From assembly GCA_965153355.1 (NCBI GenBank), contig OZ231127.1:98952001-99016000 (forward strand): a stretch of DNA of 64,000 bases, in the 5' to 3' direction. Below are positions 42,996 to 54,814 of this stretch, one piece after another. Under the pieces are notes generated by a model. That model was not told the DNA's origin. It ran no database searches and saw only the letters and a list, made by a program, of their open reading frames with translations. Made by a program: the position numbers and the translations under genes. Every line of letters begins with the position of its first letter. The stretch's first letter is position 1. This DNA is from Flaccisagitta enflata (Eukaryota > Chaetognatha > Sagittoidea > Aphragmophora).

Positions 42996-44387
42996 AGCAA
43001 TCATGTTGTTTGAATTTAAAGCCCTGGGCAAGCAGCACAAATTTCATCATTTGCTGAAAATTACCTCAAAACAAAGACAAGAATATGCTGTTATTTCATC
43101 TTGCCGTAAATAAGTATAAAATAATATTCTTTTAAAGATTTTCCTTTTAAAAAAAGATACATATTTCAAGGGCATTAATCACAGTGAGCTAATCAACTGA
43201 CAGCAATATGCAAATTAGATGTGGAAGTGAAATAAAGACAGCTAAAAAACTTACAACTCAAAGGTCTGGGATTGTGCAAGGCCGGACACACTAGTTTGAA
43301 ATTTGAGCTTCTTTTTCTGCCTTCCTGCCCATCATTGACTGAAGGAGAATATATGAAATGATTTGACGATTCGCTGCCTACTTATCATGCGACTAAGTCA
43401 TTTTGTAAGGTTACACTTGCTGTTGATATTAAAAACCAATAATCATTTTTATACATTAAGAAGCCAAATCAATTCCCACAAAATAGTGGTCAAAATATAG
43501 AATGGTTCTAAGGCATTGCTGTTATCAAAAGATGAACTTCACTGTTAGACTTTAGGACCAAAGATCTACAAGAGACCCATGCCACCAAAAAAAAAACATT
43601 CAGGATATTTTCTTATGTAACTATAAAGCTGCAATATGCAAATGAGATTGACAGTGACTGTTCTTAGTCTTTCATACTGTTTAAGCTGCATAATACGTTG
43701 AAAAATGGAGTGGAAGCCAAATGGAAGGTTCTCTCTCATGTTATATTCAAAACCAGTAAAATTTTTGGTGAATCAATAGGTGTCATTGGCATCAACTGAT
43801 TAATAAGGGTTTTTGATTGGAAGAACATCATAAACATGACATATTCTTCTAGCAGAATCATGAGATAACAGTAAATGAACTTGACTGTTAGAATCATGGA
43901 CTAGTGATCTACAAAAGACCAATTCACTGCACCTGAAAAAAAAGACACTTTCTTTTGGTCACTTAGAGCAGCAATATGCAAATGAGATTGACAGTGTCCT
44001 TCACAGTCTTTCAAACTGTTTAAGCTGCGAGACAGGTTGAAAAAAGGGTGGAAGACAAAAGCATGGTCCCCTCTCTCATATTGCACATTAATAATTGGTA
44101 ATAACTGGCAAGTTTGCTAGTGAGTCAAAAGATGTAAAAAGTACAGAATGGTTTCTAATGTTGTGTGACAGGAGGAAGCAAATTGTGGTATTGCTCTAAG
44201 GCTCTAAGGCATTGCAGTTATTAACAGATGGACATGACTGTTAGACTCATGGACAATGATCTACAAAAGACCAATCAATGCATCTGAAAAAAATCTCATT
44301 CAGGAAGTCTTTGAAGGTCACAATAGAGCTGCAATATGCAAATTAGATTGAGTGTCTGTTTTGAGCTGCATTGTAGGTTTGAATAGT

Positions 44388-44690
44388 CGCAAAAGCGTTT
44401 GATGGTCAGCGGTACTCGTGCCCTGCCCGTGGGTTGTGATATGGGGAATTTGTCCTTCTCCCTTATGGAATTAGGCCTTTAGGCTGAATTTTGGGCGGCA
44501 AGGCTCGATTTAGGCCTTCAAGGCCAAGTTTGGGCCTCCAAGGCTGGAATTTGGTCCTCAAGGCTCGCATTTGGGCCCTGAGGATGGGATTTGGGCCTTC
44601 AGGCTGAGATCTGGGCCTGGAGATTGGGATTCTTGCCTTGAGACTAGAATCGAGTCAGGGAGGGGGGAGACAGAGAAAGAGGAGTAAAAA
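44388..44690 (+). mobile_element. family B element
   Basis: The head AGTCGCAAAAGCGTTTGATG with GTCAGCGGTACTCGTGCCCT is followed by a GGCCTTCAAGGCTGGGATTTG-type minisatellite. It ends in a purine tract and CCTGCTTCTGTGTAAAGGCA. The tail subtype matches the element at 51,790. Confidence 0.7.
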
Positions 44691-45879
44691 AAATCCTGCT
44701 TCTGTGTAAAGGCATAGGGAATTGTGAACCAACCATTGACAGGGGGGCTAACAGAAAAATTAAATCATTTGAATGTAACGTAATGAGCAAGCAACAAAAA
44801 TTTTATCATTCCTTGAAATTGACTCGCTTTAAAACAATCCTATAATGTTGTTTAATCTTGCCATAAATATATAACAAATATCATCCTTTTTTTCAATTTT
44901 TCCTTTCAAAAATAACAAGTATGATTTAAGGGCTTTATTTTCTGCAAGCTAACAAACTGACAACAATATGCAAATCAAATAGGGAAGTAGAAAAGAAACA
45001 CAACTAAAAGAATCACACCTCAAAGGTCCAGAATGTGAATTATACAGGGCTTGAAACACGGCAATCCAGTCACTATAGAGCTGCAATATGCAAAAACGAT
45101 TGAGTGTCCCTTCTCAGTTTTTTGTACTGTAAGGAGCAAAATGAATTCAAAAAAGACAGTGATCAAATTATATGGAATTGTTCTGAGGCATTGCAGACAC
45201 CGTAGAACAGACTTCAATGTTAGACTGATGGACTAATGATCTACAAAATACCAATTCATGCACCTGGAAAAAGAATGAAATTCAGGAAGTTTTTTCTAAG
45301 TTTATATAAAGCTGCAATATGCAAATAGGATTGACAGTGCCCCTCCTCAGTGTTGCATACTATTTAAGCAACTAAATAGGTTGAAAAAAAAAGGGTGGAA
45401 AACAAGTGGATGATTCTCTACCCCTTGACTCTCACTAACAACTTGTCCAATGGCTTGTGACTCAAGGGATGTAAAGTGAATAGATTGGCTTGTTAGGGTA
45501 TCTGGAGAGAAGAACTAAGCAAAATTAACACTTTCAAAAATGCCAAACTTGAAAGTTGGACAACAATACTATTCAACAATATCTAAATTAAAGACAAGAG
45601 CCTATGGATCTCTTATGTTTTCCAAAGGTGAATAGGTTTTTTAGGTGTTTGTTAGATTGTAAGGAGGAAAATGAATTCCAATATGGTAGTGGTCAAGGCT
45701 TTAAGGTTTTGCAGATATCAAGAAATGGACTTGACTGTTAGACATATGCACCTGAGATAAAAAGGACTTTCAGGATGTTTATTAAAGGTGACTATAGAGC
45801 TGCAATATGCAAATCAGAATGACAAAGTCCCCTCTCAGTCTTTCATTCTATTTTGGCTGCATAATAGGTTGAAACAAAT

Positions 45880-46065
45880 CATCGGATCGCACATGGTCAG
45901 CGGTACCCGATGCCTTGCTTGGAGTGATCAAGTGAAGAAGAAGATTGAGAGCAGGGCAGCGGCCCCAAAGGGCCTATGTCGTATAGGACCCAGAAGGGAA
46001 TTGCCAGACATCCTTATGAGGCCTCAGATGGAGAAGGAGTATTTGAGGACTAGAGGGCTGACTTG
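45880..46065 (+). mobile_element. family B element, truncated
   Basis: GGTCAGCGGTACCCGATGCC, GAGCAGGGCAGCGGCCCCAA and AGGGCCTATGTCGTATAGGA, then only a few core units before family C sequence resumes. Confidence 0.75.
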
Positions 46066-46944
46066 GGGGTGGAAGACAACTAGACAGTCCTCTATCTCTT
46101 AACTCTCAATTATAAGTGGCAAAATTGCTCCTGCGTCAATGAGTGTAAAGGGCATAGACTGGTTTGTTAAGTGAAGAACTAAGTTAAACTAACACCTTTT
46201 CATAAACATGAGTTTTTAAGGTTTACAATGCTTAATGTTTTTGTTGGTCTCTGCTAGACTGTGAGGAGCAGAATGAATTCCAATATGATAGTGGTCCAGT
46301 TATGCGTTTACTTGCAGATATCAAGAGATGGACTTGATTGTTGGACTAATAGAAATACTAGAGACCAATCAGGCCCCTGAAAAAAATGACATTCAGTTTG
46401 TTTTTATGAGGTCACTGTAGAGCTGCAAAATGCAAATGAGATTGAGTGACCCATCTCAGTCTTTTGCACTGTTTTAGCTGCATAATATGTTTAGTAAAGG
46501 GGTGGAAGGCAAATAAACGGTGCTCTATGTCCTTATTCTATCCCTTTATTCTATCCCTTTATTCTACTAACCAGATTGCTTGTGAGTCAATGGGTGTAAA
46601 GGGGGTAGACTGGTTTATTTGGTTGCCTAAAAGGAAGAACTAAGTTAACCCTTCCACAAATAACAATATCATTTAGGGTATCTAAAAAGGAAATTCTATA
46701 CTTTCTTTTTGGTGTTTGTTAGACTGTAAAGAGCAAAATAGATTCGAATAAGATAGTGGTCCAATTATGGAATGACTCTTAAGCGTTGCAGATATCAAGA
46801 GATGGACTTGATTGTTAGACTAACAGACCAATGATCTACAGGAGACCCATCCATGCCTTAAAAACAGAACGTTCAGGAAGTTTTTTTCTAGGTCAGTATA
46901 GAGCTGCAATATGCAAATGAGATTGACAATGTCTCTTCTAAGTC

Positions 46945-47073
46945 TTTTTAGGTGTGACAATGCCCCTCTATAACTGGCTGTGTCAGTTGGTTGGTCAGTT
47001 GGTCTGTCTGTTGGTTGGTAATGCATTTGTTAGATGATCCACATGACGCACCTTATTGGCCTACTTGGCCTTG
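46945..47073 (+). mobile_element. family A variant, sister of 21,502-21,634
   Basis: TTTTTAGGTGTGACAATG, CTCTATAACTGGCTGTGTCA, GATGATCCACATGACGCACC and CTACTTGGCCTTGTTT. Confidence 0.8.
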
Positions 47074-47834
47074 TTTCTCTATTTTAGCTGCATCAAAGGT
47101 TGGTAAAACGGGTGGAAGACAAATTGATGGTTCTCTATCTGTTAGTTCTCATTTGAAACAGGCAAGGTTGCTCATGAATTAACAGGTGAAAAGTGCATTG
47201 ACAGACTAGTGAAGAGGTCTAAAAGGAAGGGCAAAGATATAACTGAGGATGTCAGGTCAAATTGCAGTGAACCCTAGTAATTGATAAAGAGTATGATGAA
47301 TGCAGCCAAAAGGTGACTATGCTTTGGGTGATTTCATTTTAATAATACTTATTACATCACAGTGAATGAAACTATCAAACCTACATCATAAAAGACAACT
47401 TCTGACATATCATAAAAGATAACTTCTGATATGAACAAAGTATAAATCAAATCGATAGTTCATGTATTTCAATCAACATCATTTTTGGAGTAATAAGAAA
47501 AGGTTATTTGATTAAAAGATACATACAGTGAGGTTTAATTGCACTCTACAATATGCAGATGAGATTGAATCTGACCCTTTGAAAGTCAAAGTGTTAACTA
47601 ATGGAAAAATCTTGTTCTCCTTATACAAAAATGGCCTTGATTTGGATTTTGCAAAAATTTAAGTCAATGGATGTAGAACTTGGTAGGCAGCAACTTTTTG
47701 ATAGAGTGTATCAAACATTCACACATTTTTGGTGTTGGAAAGCAAGTTATTATAAAACTACAGGGTAAGAGGAAGATTGGCTACACCTTTAAAAACCCAA
47801 GAACTCATTTGCATATTGCAGATATAGTCTTCTC

Positions 47835-48590
47835 CTGATCAAAATCTTCAGACATGTTTCATATACGATTTTTTCATATTCTTTAATCAAACTTGACTCT
47901 TGATGATGTCCTCTTCTCCAGTATCTTTCTGTTTCATTTCTTGTTCTGGTAGTAAGACACTGTCTGTCAAAATCTCACTCATTCAAAAGGATTGTTTCTG
48001 ACCTTCCTCTTCAACAATCTGTTTAAAGAGATAGGTTTCTTTGGGGATAGGAAAAAGGGGCTTATTTCTTTTTAAATGTCAAAGGATTAACAATGAAAAT
48101 AAATTCTCAGTTTCAGTTCAGGAATTGATAAGGCATAAAAGAAGTAATCAAGCTTAAGTTTTGAGTGTTTGAGGGTTGATTTCAAGGGTAAGGCTTAGTC
48201 CAAGGGGACGAGTGAGTTAAAGGGGTAAGGTTGTATTTAGAAATAGGGATGAGCTGAGAAGGAAGGTATATTTTAGGCAAGAGTTGGTAAGGGGTTGGTT
48301 GTCAGAATTAACTACACAGATCGACCCAACGAGTAAGGCACCACCACTGGTCAGGCACCCAGCGTGTCTTAACTTAAGCGATAAAGAGAGAGAGAGAGGC
48401 CACTTGCTCAGAGAGAGAGAGAGGCCACTTGTTCATCATCAGAAACCCTGAGCAAGCAGGATACAATGCGAGTGACTTGAAAGCTAGAGTCATAAAAGTT
48501 AGTCAATGTGGGTAGCATGTTGATCTTTCTTTTCTGTTACATAGTGCCAAAAATTAGGATCAATGAAAAATATCGAGGGAGAGAAAGAAA
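47835..48590. other. no recognised gene
   Basis: AT-rich sequence. A short duplicated AGAGAGAGAGAGGCCACTTG occurs near 48,383 and 48,411. Confidence 0.5.
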
Positions 48591-48616
48591 AAGAGAGAGA
48601 AAGACTTACTTTTTTT

Positions 48617-48619
<3 letters not shown>

Positions 48620-48704
<85 letters not shown>
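48620..48704 (+). repeat. (CT)n microsatellite
   Basis: About 85 bases of near-perfect CT. Confidence 0.95.
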
Positions 48705-48706
<2 letters not shown>

Positions 48707-49033
48707 GCTTCGTTAATCCAGCTCACAGGTGACCGCGTTGAGTCAATCCAGTCAAACATGGGAGGCCCGGCTTTGGTATCCAAGAAGGAAAGGGAAAGAA
48801 AACGATCTTGGAAATTCAAATGTTGACTATAGTCAAGAAAAAGTAAAGTGACGAAGTGTAAAGTAAAATAAAGTGAAGATAACGGTCCCACTTTTGTTCA
48901 TTGTCTGTGACAGTCGGCACTGCACATGAATATATTCTTACCTATCACCACCCATTTCTCCACCCCTGCCCCTTCCTCCACTACCCTAACCCTACCTCTA
49001 CTACTGACCTCATCAATCCCCTATCCTAATTTT

Positions 49034-50534
49034 CTTCTCATGTCTTCTCATGTCTCTTCATGTCTTTTCATCTCTCCTCATGTTTTTTCTTGTCTCCTCA
49101 TGTCTTTTCATGTCTCTTCATTTCTACGCATGTCTTTTCATTTGTCTTCATGTCTCTATGTCTCTTCATGTTTTTAATGTCTCTCTTTATCTTTTCATGT
49201 CTTTTCATTTTTCCCATGTCTTTTCATGTCTTATGTTTTTCTTGTCTTTTCATGTCTCCTCATGTTTTTCATGTCTCCCCATGTCTCTTGATGTCTTTTC
49301 ATGTCTCCTCATGTCTCCAAATATCTCTCACACTCTACAGATCCACAAAGTTAAATGAGTCTGTAATCCTGGGTGAAAATCCATCCTTAAATAGAAATCC
49401 CTTAATTTAGAGCTTACAGATGATAGATAGTCATAGCAATGACGGACGTAGAAAATAAAACCTCATGAATTTCACAAGTGGATTTTTTTCAGATTAGAAA
49501 ACAACTTCGCAACTTCCATTTAGACAAGTGAGTGCGCTTTTCTTGTCTCCTCATGCATGTTTTTGTCTCTTCATGTCTTTTTATGTCACTTCATGTCTTT
49601 TCATGTCTTTTCATGTCTCTTCAGTTTTCCTTATGTCTCTTCATGTCTTTTTATGTCTCTATGTTTTAAATGTCTTTTTATGTCTTTTCAGGTCTCTTCA
49701 TCTCGTATCATGTCTCTTCATGTCTCCTCATGTCTCTTCTTTTCTTCTCATGTTTATTCATGTCTTCTCATGTCTTTTGTCTTTCCATGTCTCATTCTGT
49801 CTTTTCCTGTCTCTTCATGTATGTTCATGTCTCTCCATGTCTCCCCATGACTCTTTATGTTTCCTCATTTCTTTTCATGTTCATTTCTGTCTCTTGATGT
49901 CTTTTCATGTCCCTCCATGTCTCATGTCTCCTTTTGTCTCCTCATGTCTTCTGATGTCTCTTCACGTTTTTTCTTGCCTCTTTACATCTCTTCATGCCTT
50001 TTCATGTCTCCTCATGTCTTCTCATGTCTCTTCATGTCGCCTCATGTCTTTCTATGTTTCTTTTTGTCTTCTAATGTCTTTTCGTGTCTTCTCATGTTCA
50101 TTCAGGTCTATTCATATCTCTTTATTTCGCTTCATGTCTCCTTGTGTCTTTCCATGTCTTTTCATGTCTCATGTCTTTTCATGTCTCTTGTCTTTTCTTG
50201 TCTCTTTCAGTCTTTTCATGTCTCATCATGTATTTTTCTGTCTCTTCTTGTCTCCTCATGTCTACTTATATCTCCTCATCTTTTTCATGTCCTTTCCTGT
50301 CTCCTAAAGCCTCTTCATGTCTCTTTGTGTCTATGTCTCTTTGTGGCTCTTCATGTCTCCTCATGTCTCCTAATGTTTTCTCATGTCTTTTCATGTTTTT
50401 CTTGTCTCTTTATGTCTCTTCAGGCCTTTTCATTTCTCTCCATGCCTTTTCATATCTTTTCACGTCTTCTCATGTCCCCTCATGTTGCCTCATGTTTTTT
50501 CATGTCTCTTTATGTCTTGTCATGTCTCCTCATG
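49034..50534 (+). repeat. TCATGTCTTT minisatellite, left block
   Basis: Diverged 10-11 bp units (TCATGTCTTT, TCATGTCTCC, TCATGTCTCT) fill 49,034-49,325 and 49,538-50,534. A ~200 bp unique stretch (49,330-49,537) separates them. All-frame Ser/Phe/His/Val/Cys open frames across it are artefacts. Confidence 0.95.
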
Positions 50535-51723
50535 TTTTTAGTCGACTCTATGACCCGCTCTGTCGGTCGGTCGGTCGGTCTGTCCGTTGGTCTGTCCGTC
50601 CGTCGGTCTGTAACACTTTGCTTTTTTGCATCGTTTATAGTCATTTGGGGTCATCTCAAGTCATTTTAAGTCATTTTGAGTCATTCTAAGTCATTCTAAG
50701 TCATTTTAAGTCATTCTAAGTTATTTTAAGTCACTTTAAGTCATAATTTTACAGTTGGAGTTTTTGTCATTTTACATCATTTTAAGTCATTTTAAGTCAT
50801 TTTAAATTATTTGAAGTCATTTTAAGTCATCCTTAGTCATTTTGAGTCACTGTAAGTCATTCTGAGTCACTGTAAGTCATAACACTTGGCTTTTTTTGCC
50901 GTTTTACATCGTTGTAAGAGTGGTTAAGATCAGTTTTAAGTCTGGTTTAAGTCTGGTTTAAGTCTGGTTTAAGTCTGGTTTAAGTCTGGTTTAAGTCTGG
51001 TTTAGGTCTGGTTTAAGTCTGGTTTAAGTCTGGTTTGAGTCTGGTTTAAGTCTGGTTTAAGTCTGGTTTAAGTCTGGTTTAAAAGTCTGGTTTTAAAGTC
51101 TGGTTTAAAAGTCTGGTTTAAAAGTCTGGTTTAAAAGTCTGGTTTAAAAGTCTGGTTTAAAAGTCTGGTTTAAAAGTCTGGTTTAAAAGTCTGGTTTAAA
51201 AGTCTGGTTTAAAAGTCTGGTTTAAAAGTCTGGTTTAAAAGTCTGGTTTAAAAGTCTGGTTTAAAAGTCTGGTTTAAGTCTGGTTTAAAAGTCTGGTTTA
51301 AGTCTGGTTTAAGTCTGGTTCCAGGGTCTGGTTAAGTCTGGTTTGAGTCTGGTTTAAGTCTGGCTTAAGTCTGGTTTCTGAAGTCTGGTTTAAAAGTCAT
51401 GGTTTGAGTCTGTTTGAGTCTGGTTTCCAAGTCTGGTTTAAGTCTGGTTTAAGTCTGGTTTAAAAGTCTGGTTTGAGTCTGGTTTAAGTCTGGTTTAAGT
51501 CTGGTTCCAGTCTGGTTTCAGTCTGGTTTCAGTCTGGTTTAAGTCTGGTTTAAGTCTGGTTTAAGTCTGGTTTAAGTCTGGTTTAAGTCTGGTTTAAGTC
51601 TGGTTTAAGTCTGGTTTAAGTCTGGTTTAAGTCTGGTTTAAGCCAATAAAGTGATACAATAAGGAGTCAGGTCAATTCAGTTATCTTTGTCTCGCACGCG
51701 ACTTATAGGTGTTGGCCTTGTTT
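50535..51723 (+). mobile_element. family A composite element with GTCTGGTTTAA minisatellite
   Basis: The head TTTTTAGTCGACTCTATGAC lacks one arm of the palindrome. CGGTCGGTCTGTCCGTTGG units, AAGTCATTTT units (50,650-50,885) and about 60 copies of GTCTGGTTTAA, with an AA-extended 13 bp form in the middle, follow. The tail has AAGCCAATAAAGTGATACAA, CTTTGTCTCGCACGCGACTT and GGTGTTGGCCTTGTTT. It interrupts the TCATGTCTTT minisatellite, which resumes at 51,724. Confidence 0.9.
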
Positions 51724-51800
51724 CATTACTCCTCATGTCTTCATATCTCCCCATGTCTTTTCATGTTTCACCATGTCTCTTCATGTCTCTTCATGTCCCT
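51724..51800 (+). repeat. TCATGTCTTT minisatellite, short middle block
   Basis: Seven or so units lie between the family A and family B insertions. Confidence 0.85.
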
Positions 51801-52258
51801 TTCTGGGCTTCTTTTCTCCTCTGGGCTTCTTTTCTCCTTCTCCTCCTCCTCCTTCTCTGCCCTTCCCACCTCGGGCCTGTCTCAGCCATAGGCCATATCC
51901 CAGCCTTGAGGCCCAAATCCAAGTCTTGAGGTCCAAATCCCAACCTCAAGGCCCAAATCTCATCCTAAAGCCAAAATCACATCTTTCAGGCCCGAATTCC
52001 AGCGTCAAGGGATTTGAACCTCAAGACTGTGATTTGGGCCTCGAGGCTGGGATATGGGTTTTGAAGCTGAGATATGGGCCTGGAGGTGGGGGGAGGGGGA
52101 ACGGAGGAGGAGGAGGAGGAGAAGGAGGAAATTCCCGTGTGAAAGCATAGGTCATCGACCCCTTTGGGGCCGCTGCCCTTCTCCCCCCTCAACTTCAACC
52201 ACAACCTGCTAAGGCAGGGCACGGGTTTCCGCTGACCATCTAACGCCTTTGCGACTAT
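51800..52258 (-). mobile_element. family B element, reverse orientation
   Basis: On the minus strand the head is AGTCGCAAAGGCGTTAGATG, GTCAGCGGAAACCCGTGCCC and GGGCAGCGGCCCCAAAGGGG. The core unit is CTTGAGGCCCAAATCC on the plus strand. A GGAGGAGGAGG tract and AATTCCCGTGTGAAAGCATA lie near the left of the head. Confidence 0.75.
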
Positions 52259-54045
52259 TGTTTTTGTGTCTCTTTATGTCTTCTCACATCTTCTCATGTG
52301 TCCGCATATCTCTTCATGTCTTTTCATGTCTCGTCATGTCTTTTCATGTCTTGTCATGTCTCTCCATGTATTTTCATGTCTTTTCATGTCTCTTTATGTC
52401 TCTTTATGTCTCTTTATGTCTCTTCATGTCTCTTCATACCTTTTCATATCTCTTCATGTCTTTTCATGTCTCCTCATGCTTTTCATGTCTTCTCATGTCT
52501 TCCTATGTCTTTTCATGTCTCCTCCTGTCTTTTCATGTCTTTTGCTGTCTTTTATGTCCCTTCATGTCTCCTCATTTCTTTTCATGTCTCTTTATGTCTC
52601 CTCATGTTGTTCCATGTGTTGTTATGTCTTTCCATGTCTCTCTCTGTCTTTTTATGTCTCTTCATGTCTTCTCATCTCTTTTCTGGTCTCTTCATGTCTC
52701 TCCATGCCTCCTCATGTCTTCTCCTGTTTCTTTAAGTCATCTCAGGTCTCTTCATTTCTGCTCATGTGTTTTCATGTCTCCTCATTTAATTTCATGTCTC
52801 CTCTTTTCTCTTAATGTCTTTTATGTCTCCTTATTCCTCATCATGTCTCCTCATGTCTCTTCATGTCTCTTCATATCTCTTCATCTTTTTTTCATGTTTC
52901 CTGAGGTCCCCTCATGTCTACTCATGTCTTCATTTTTTTCATGTGTCTTCATGTCTTTCCAAGTCTCTTCACATTGTCTCATGTCACTTCATGTCTCCTC
53001 ATGTCTTTTCATGTTTCCTCAGGTCAATTCATGTCTCCTCATGTTTTTTCATGTCTCCTGTCTTTTAATGTCACCTCCTGTCTTTTCATGTCTCTTTTTG
53101 TCTTTTCATGTCTTTTCATGTCCCTTCATGTTTTCTCATGTCTTTTAATTTCTTTTTATGTCTCTTCTTGTCTATTCATGTCTATTTCTGTCTTTTCATG
53201 TCCCTTCATGTCTTCTCATGTCTTTTCTTGTCATTTCATGTCTCTTCATGTCTCTTCATGTCTCTTTATGTCTTTTCATGTCTTTTCATGTTTTTTCATG
53301 TCTTTTCATTTCTTTTTATGTCTCTTCATGTCCCCTCATGCCTTCTCATGTCTCTTCATCTTTTTTCATGCCTCTTCATGATTCTTCTTTTCTGTTTATG
53401 TCTGTTCATGTTTCCTCTTGTCTTTTCATGTCTGCTTTTGTCCTTTCATGTCTCCTATGTCTATTTATGTCTATTCATGTCTATTTCTGTCTTTTCATGT
53501 CCCTTCATGTCTTCTCATGTCTCTTCTTGTCTATTCATGTCTATTTCTGTCTTTTCATGTCCCTTCATGTCTTCTCATGTCTTTTCTTGTCATTTCATGT
53601 ATCTTTATGTCTCTTCATGTCTCTTTATGTCTTTTCATGTCTTTTCATGTCTTTTCATGTCTTTTCATTTCTTTTTATGTCTCTTCATGTCCCCTCATGC
53701 CTTCTCATGTCTCTTCATCTTTTTTCATGCCTCTTCATGATTCTTCTTTTCTGTTTATGTCTGTTCATGTTTCCTCTTGTCTTTTCATGTCTGCTTTTGT
53801 CCTTTCATGTCTCCTCATGTTTATTTATGTCTCTTCATGTCTCTTCTTGTATGTTCATGTCTGTTCATAATTTCTCATGTCTCTTCATGTCTGCGTTTGT
53901 CTTTTCATGTCTCCTCATGTCTCTTCATGTCTCTTCATGTCCTTCTATGTCTCTCCATGTCTTTAAATATCTTTCCATGTCTTTTCATTTTTCTCATGTC
54001 TTTTTTTGTCTCCTCATGTCTTCTCATGTCTTGTAATGCCTATTC
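52258..54045 (+). repeat. TCATGTCTTT minisatellite, right block
   Basis: 1.8 kb of the same 10-11 bp units. A higher-order repeat of about 350 bp is visible: 53,158-53,410 and 53,523-53,775 carry the same order of variants, from TCTCTTCTTGTCTATTCATG to TTCTTTTCTGTTTATGTCTG. Confidence 0.95.
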
Positions 54046-54600
54046 ACCCCTACCCCTAACTCCATCTCTTACTCCACCTTGAACTACACCTGTAACCCTT
54101 ATTTTAAACCTACTCCTTACTCCACCCTTACCCCAAACCCTACCTCTACTTATCTACCCCTAAATCTTCACCCAACTCTACCCCTACCTCTTAATCCCTC
54201 TAACCCTACCTCTATGCTTAACTCCATTCCTCTACCCCTAAATCCACCGCTTTCCAACTCCACCCCAGCCTGAAAATTATCTCTACCCGTAAGTCTACCT
54301 TTTCCCCCTTCACCAACCCTACCCCTAACGGCTCCTTTTCCTTACCCCACCCCTACCCTTCTGTCCATCTCTACACCCCTACCCCTAACCTCACCTACCC
54401 CTAACTTCCCCCCACCCCTCACTCCACCCCTAACCCATTCTCCAACCCCACCCCTAACTCCACCAATACCCTTAACTCCATCCCTACCCCTAACTACACC
54501 CCTACCCCCAGCTCCACCCATACCCCTAACTCCACCTCTAACCCTTACTCCATTCCTTCCCCTTCCTCCACCCCTAACCCTGAATCAACCCCTACCCAAC
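54045..54600 (+). repeat. C-rich degenerate repeat (CCCCTAACTCCACCC)
   Basis: Units of 12-18 bases built from ACCCCTA and ACTCCACC. CCCTAA occurs often but not in a regular hexamer. A shorter patch of the same kind lies at 48,950-49,030, at the other edge of the minisatellite. Confidence 0.85.
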
Positions 54601-54814
54601 ATGTAACAAAGACTTGGTTTGACCAACATGATTTTTATGAATACTGTGTACTTATCATTGGTTGAAATGATTGAAACTTAATCATGAGAATTGTCTGCTG
54701 ACATACAGAAAATATTGATAAATTCAATAGTGCAGGGACTTTAATTCACAACAATTCTATTGTCAGCAGCAAAGAACATTCAACACAACTAAAGCTGTAG
54801 AGACAGCTTATATG

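Larger units (their letters stand above)
43000..47830 (+). repeat. family C: diverged tandem array with octamer ATGCAAAT
   Basis: At least ten irregular units of about 330-620 bp share CTGTTAGACT(C/G)ATGGAC, AATGATCTACAAAAGACCAA, ATTCAGGAAGT and AGAGCTGCAATATGCAAATG with AGATTGACAGTG. TTTAAGCTGCATAATAGGTT and GGGTGGAAGACAAA follow. Anchors lie near 43,209, 43,630, 43,971, 44,330, 44,963, 45,079, 45,311, 45,799, 46,423 and 46,903, with a weaker one at 47,547. Family B pieces (44,388; 45,880) and a family A variant (46,945) are inserted. It has no coding sense. Confidence 0.8.

Noticed and set aside
49528-54036. Many 100-300 residue Ser/Phe/His/Val/Cys-rich open frames
   Set aside because: The TCATGTCTTT minisatellite lacks stop codons in several frames; overlapping frames of equal quality show it is not coding.
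54045-54600. Possible internal telomeric DNA (CCCTAA hits)
   Set aside because: CCCTAA occurs within irregular 12-18 base units, not as a regular hexamer array.
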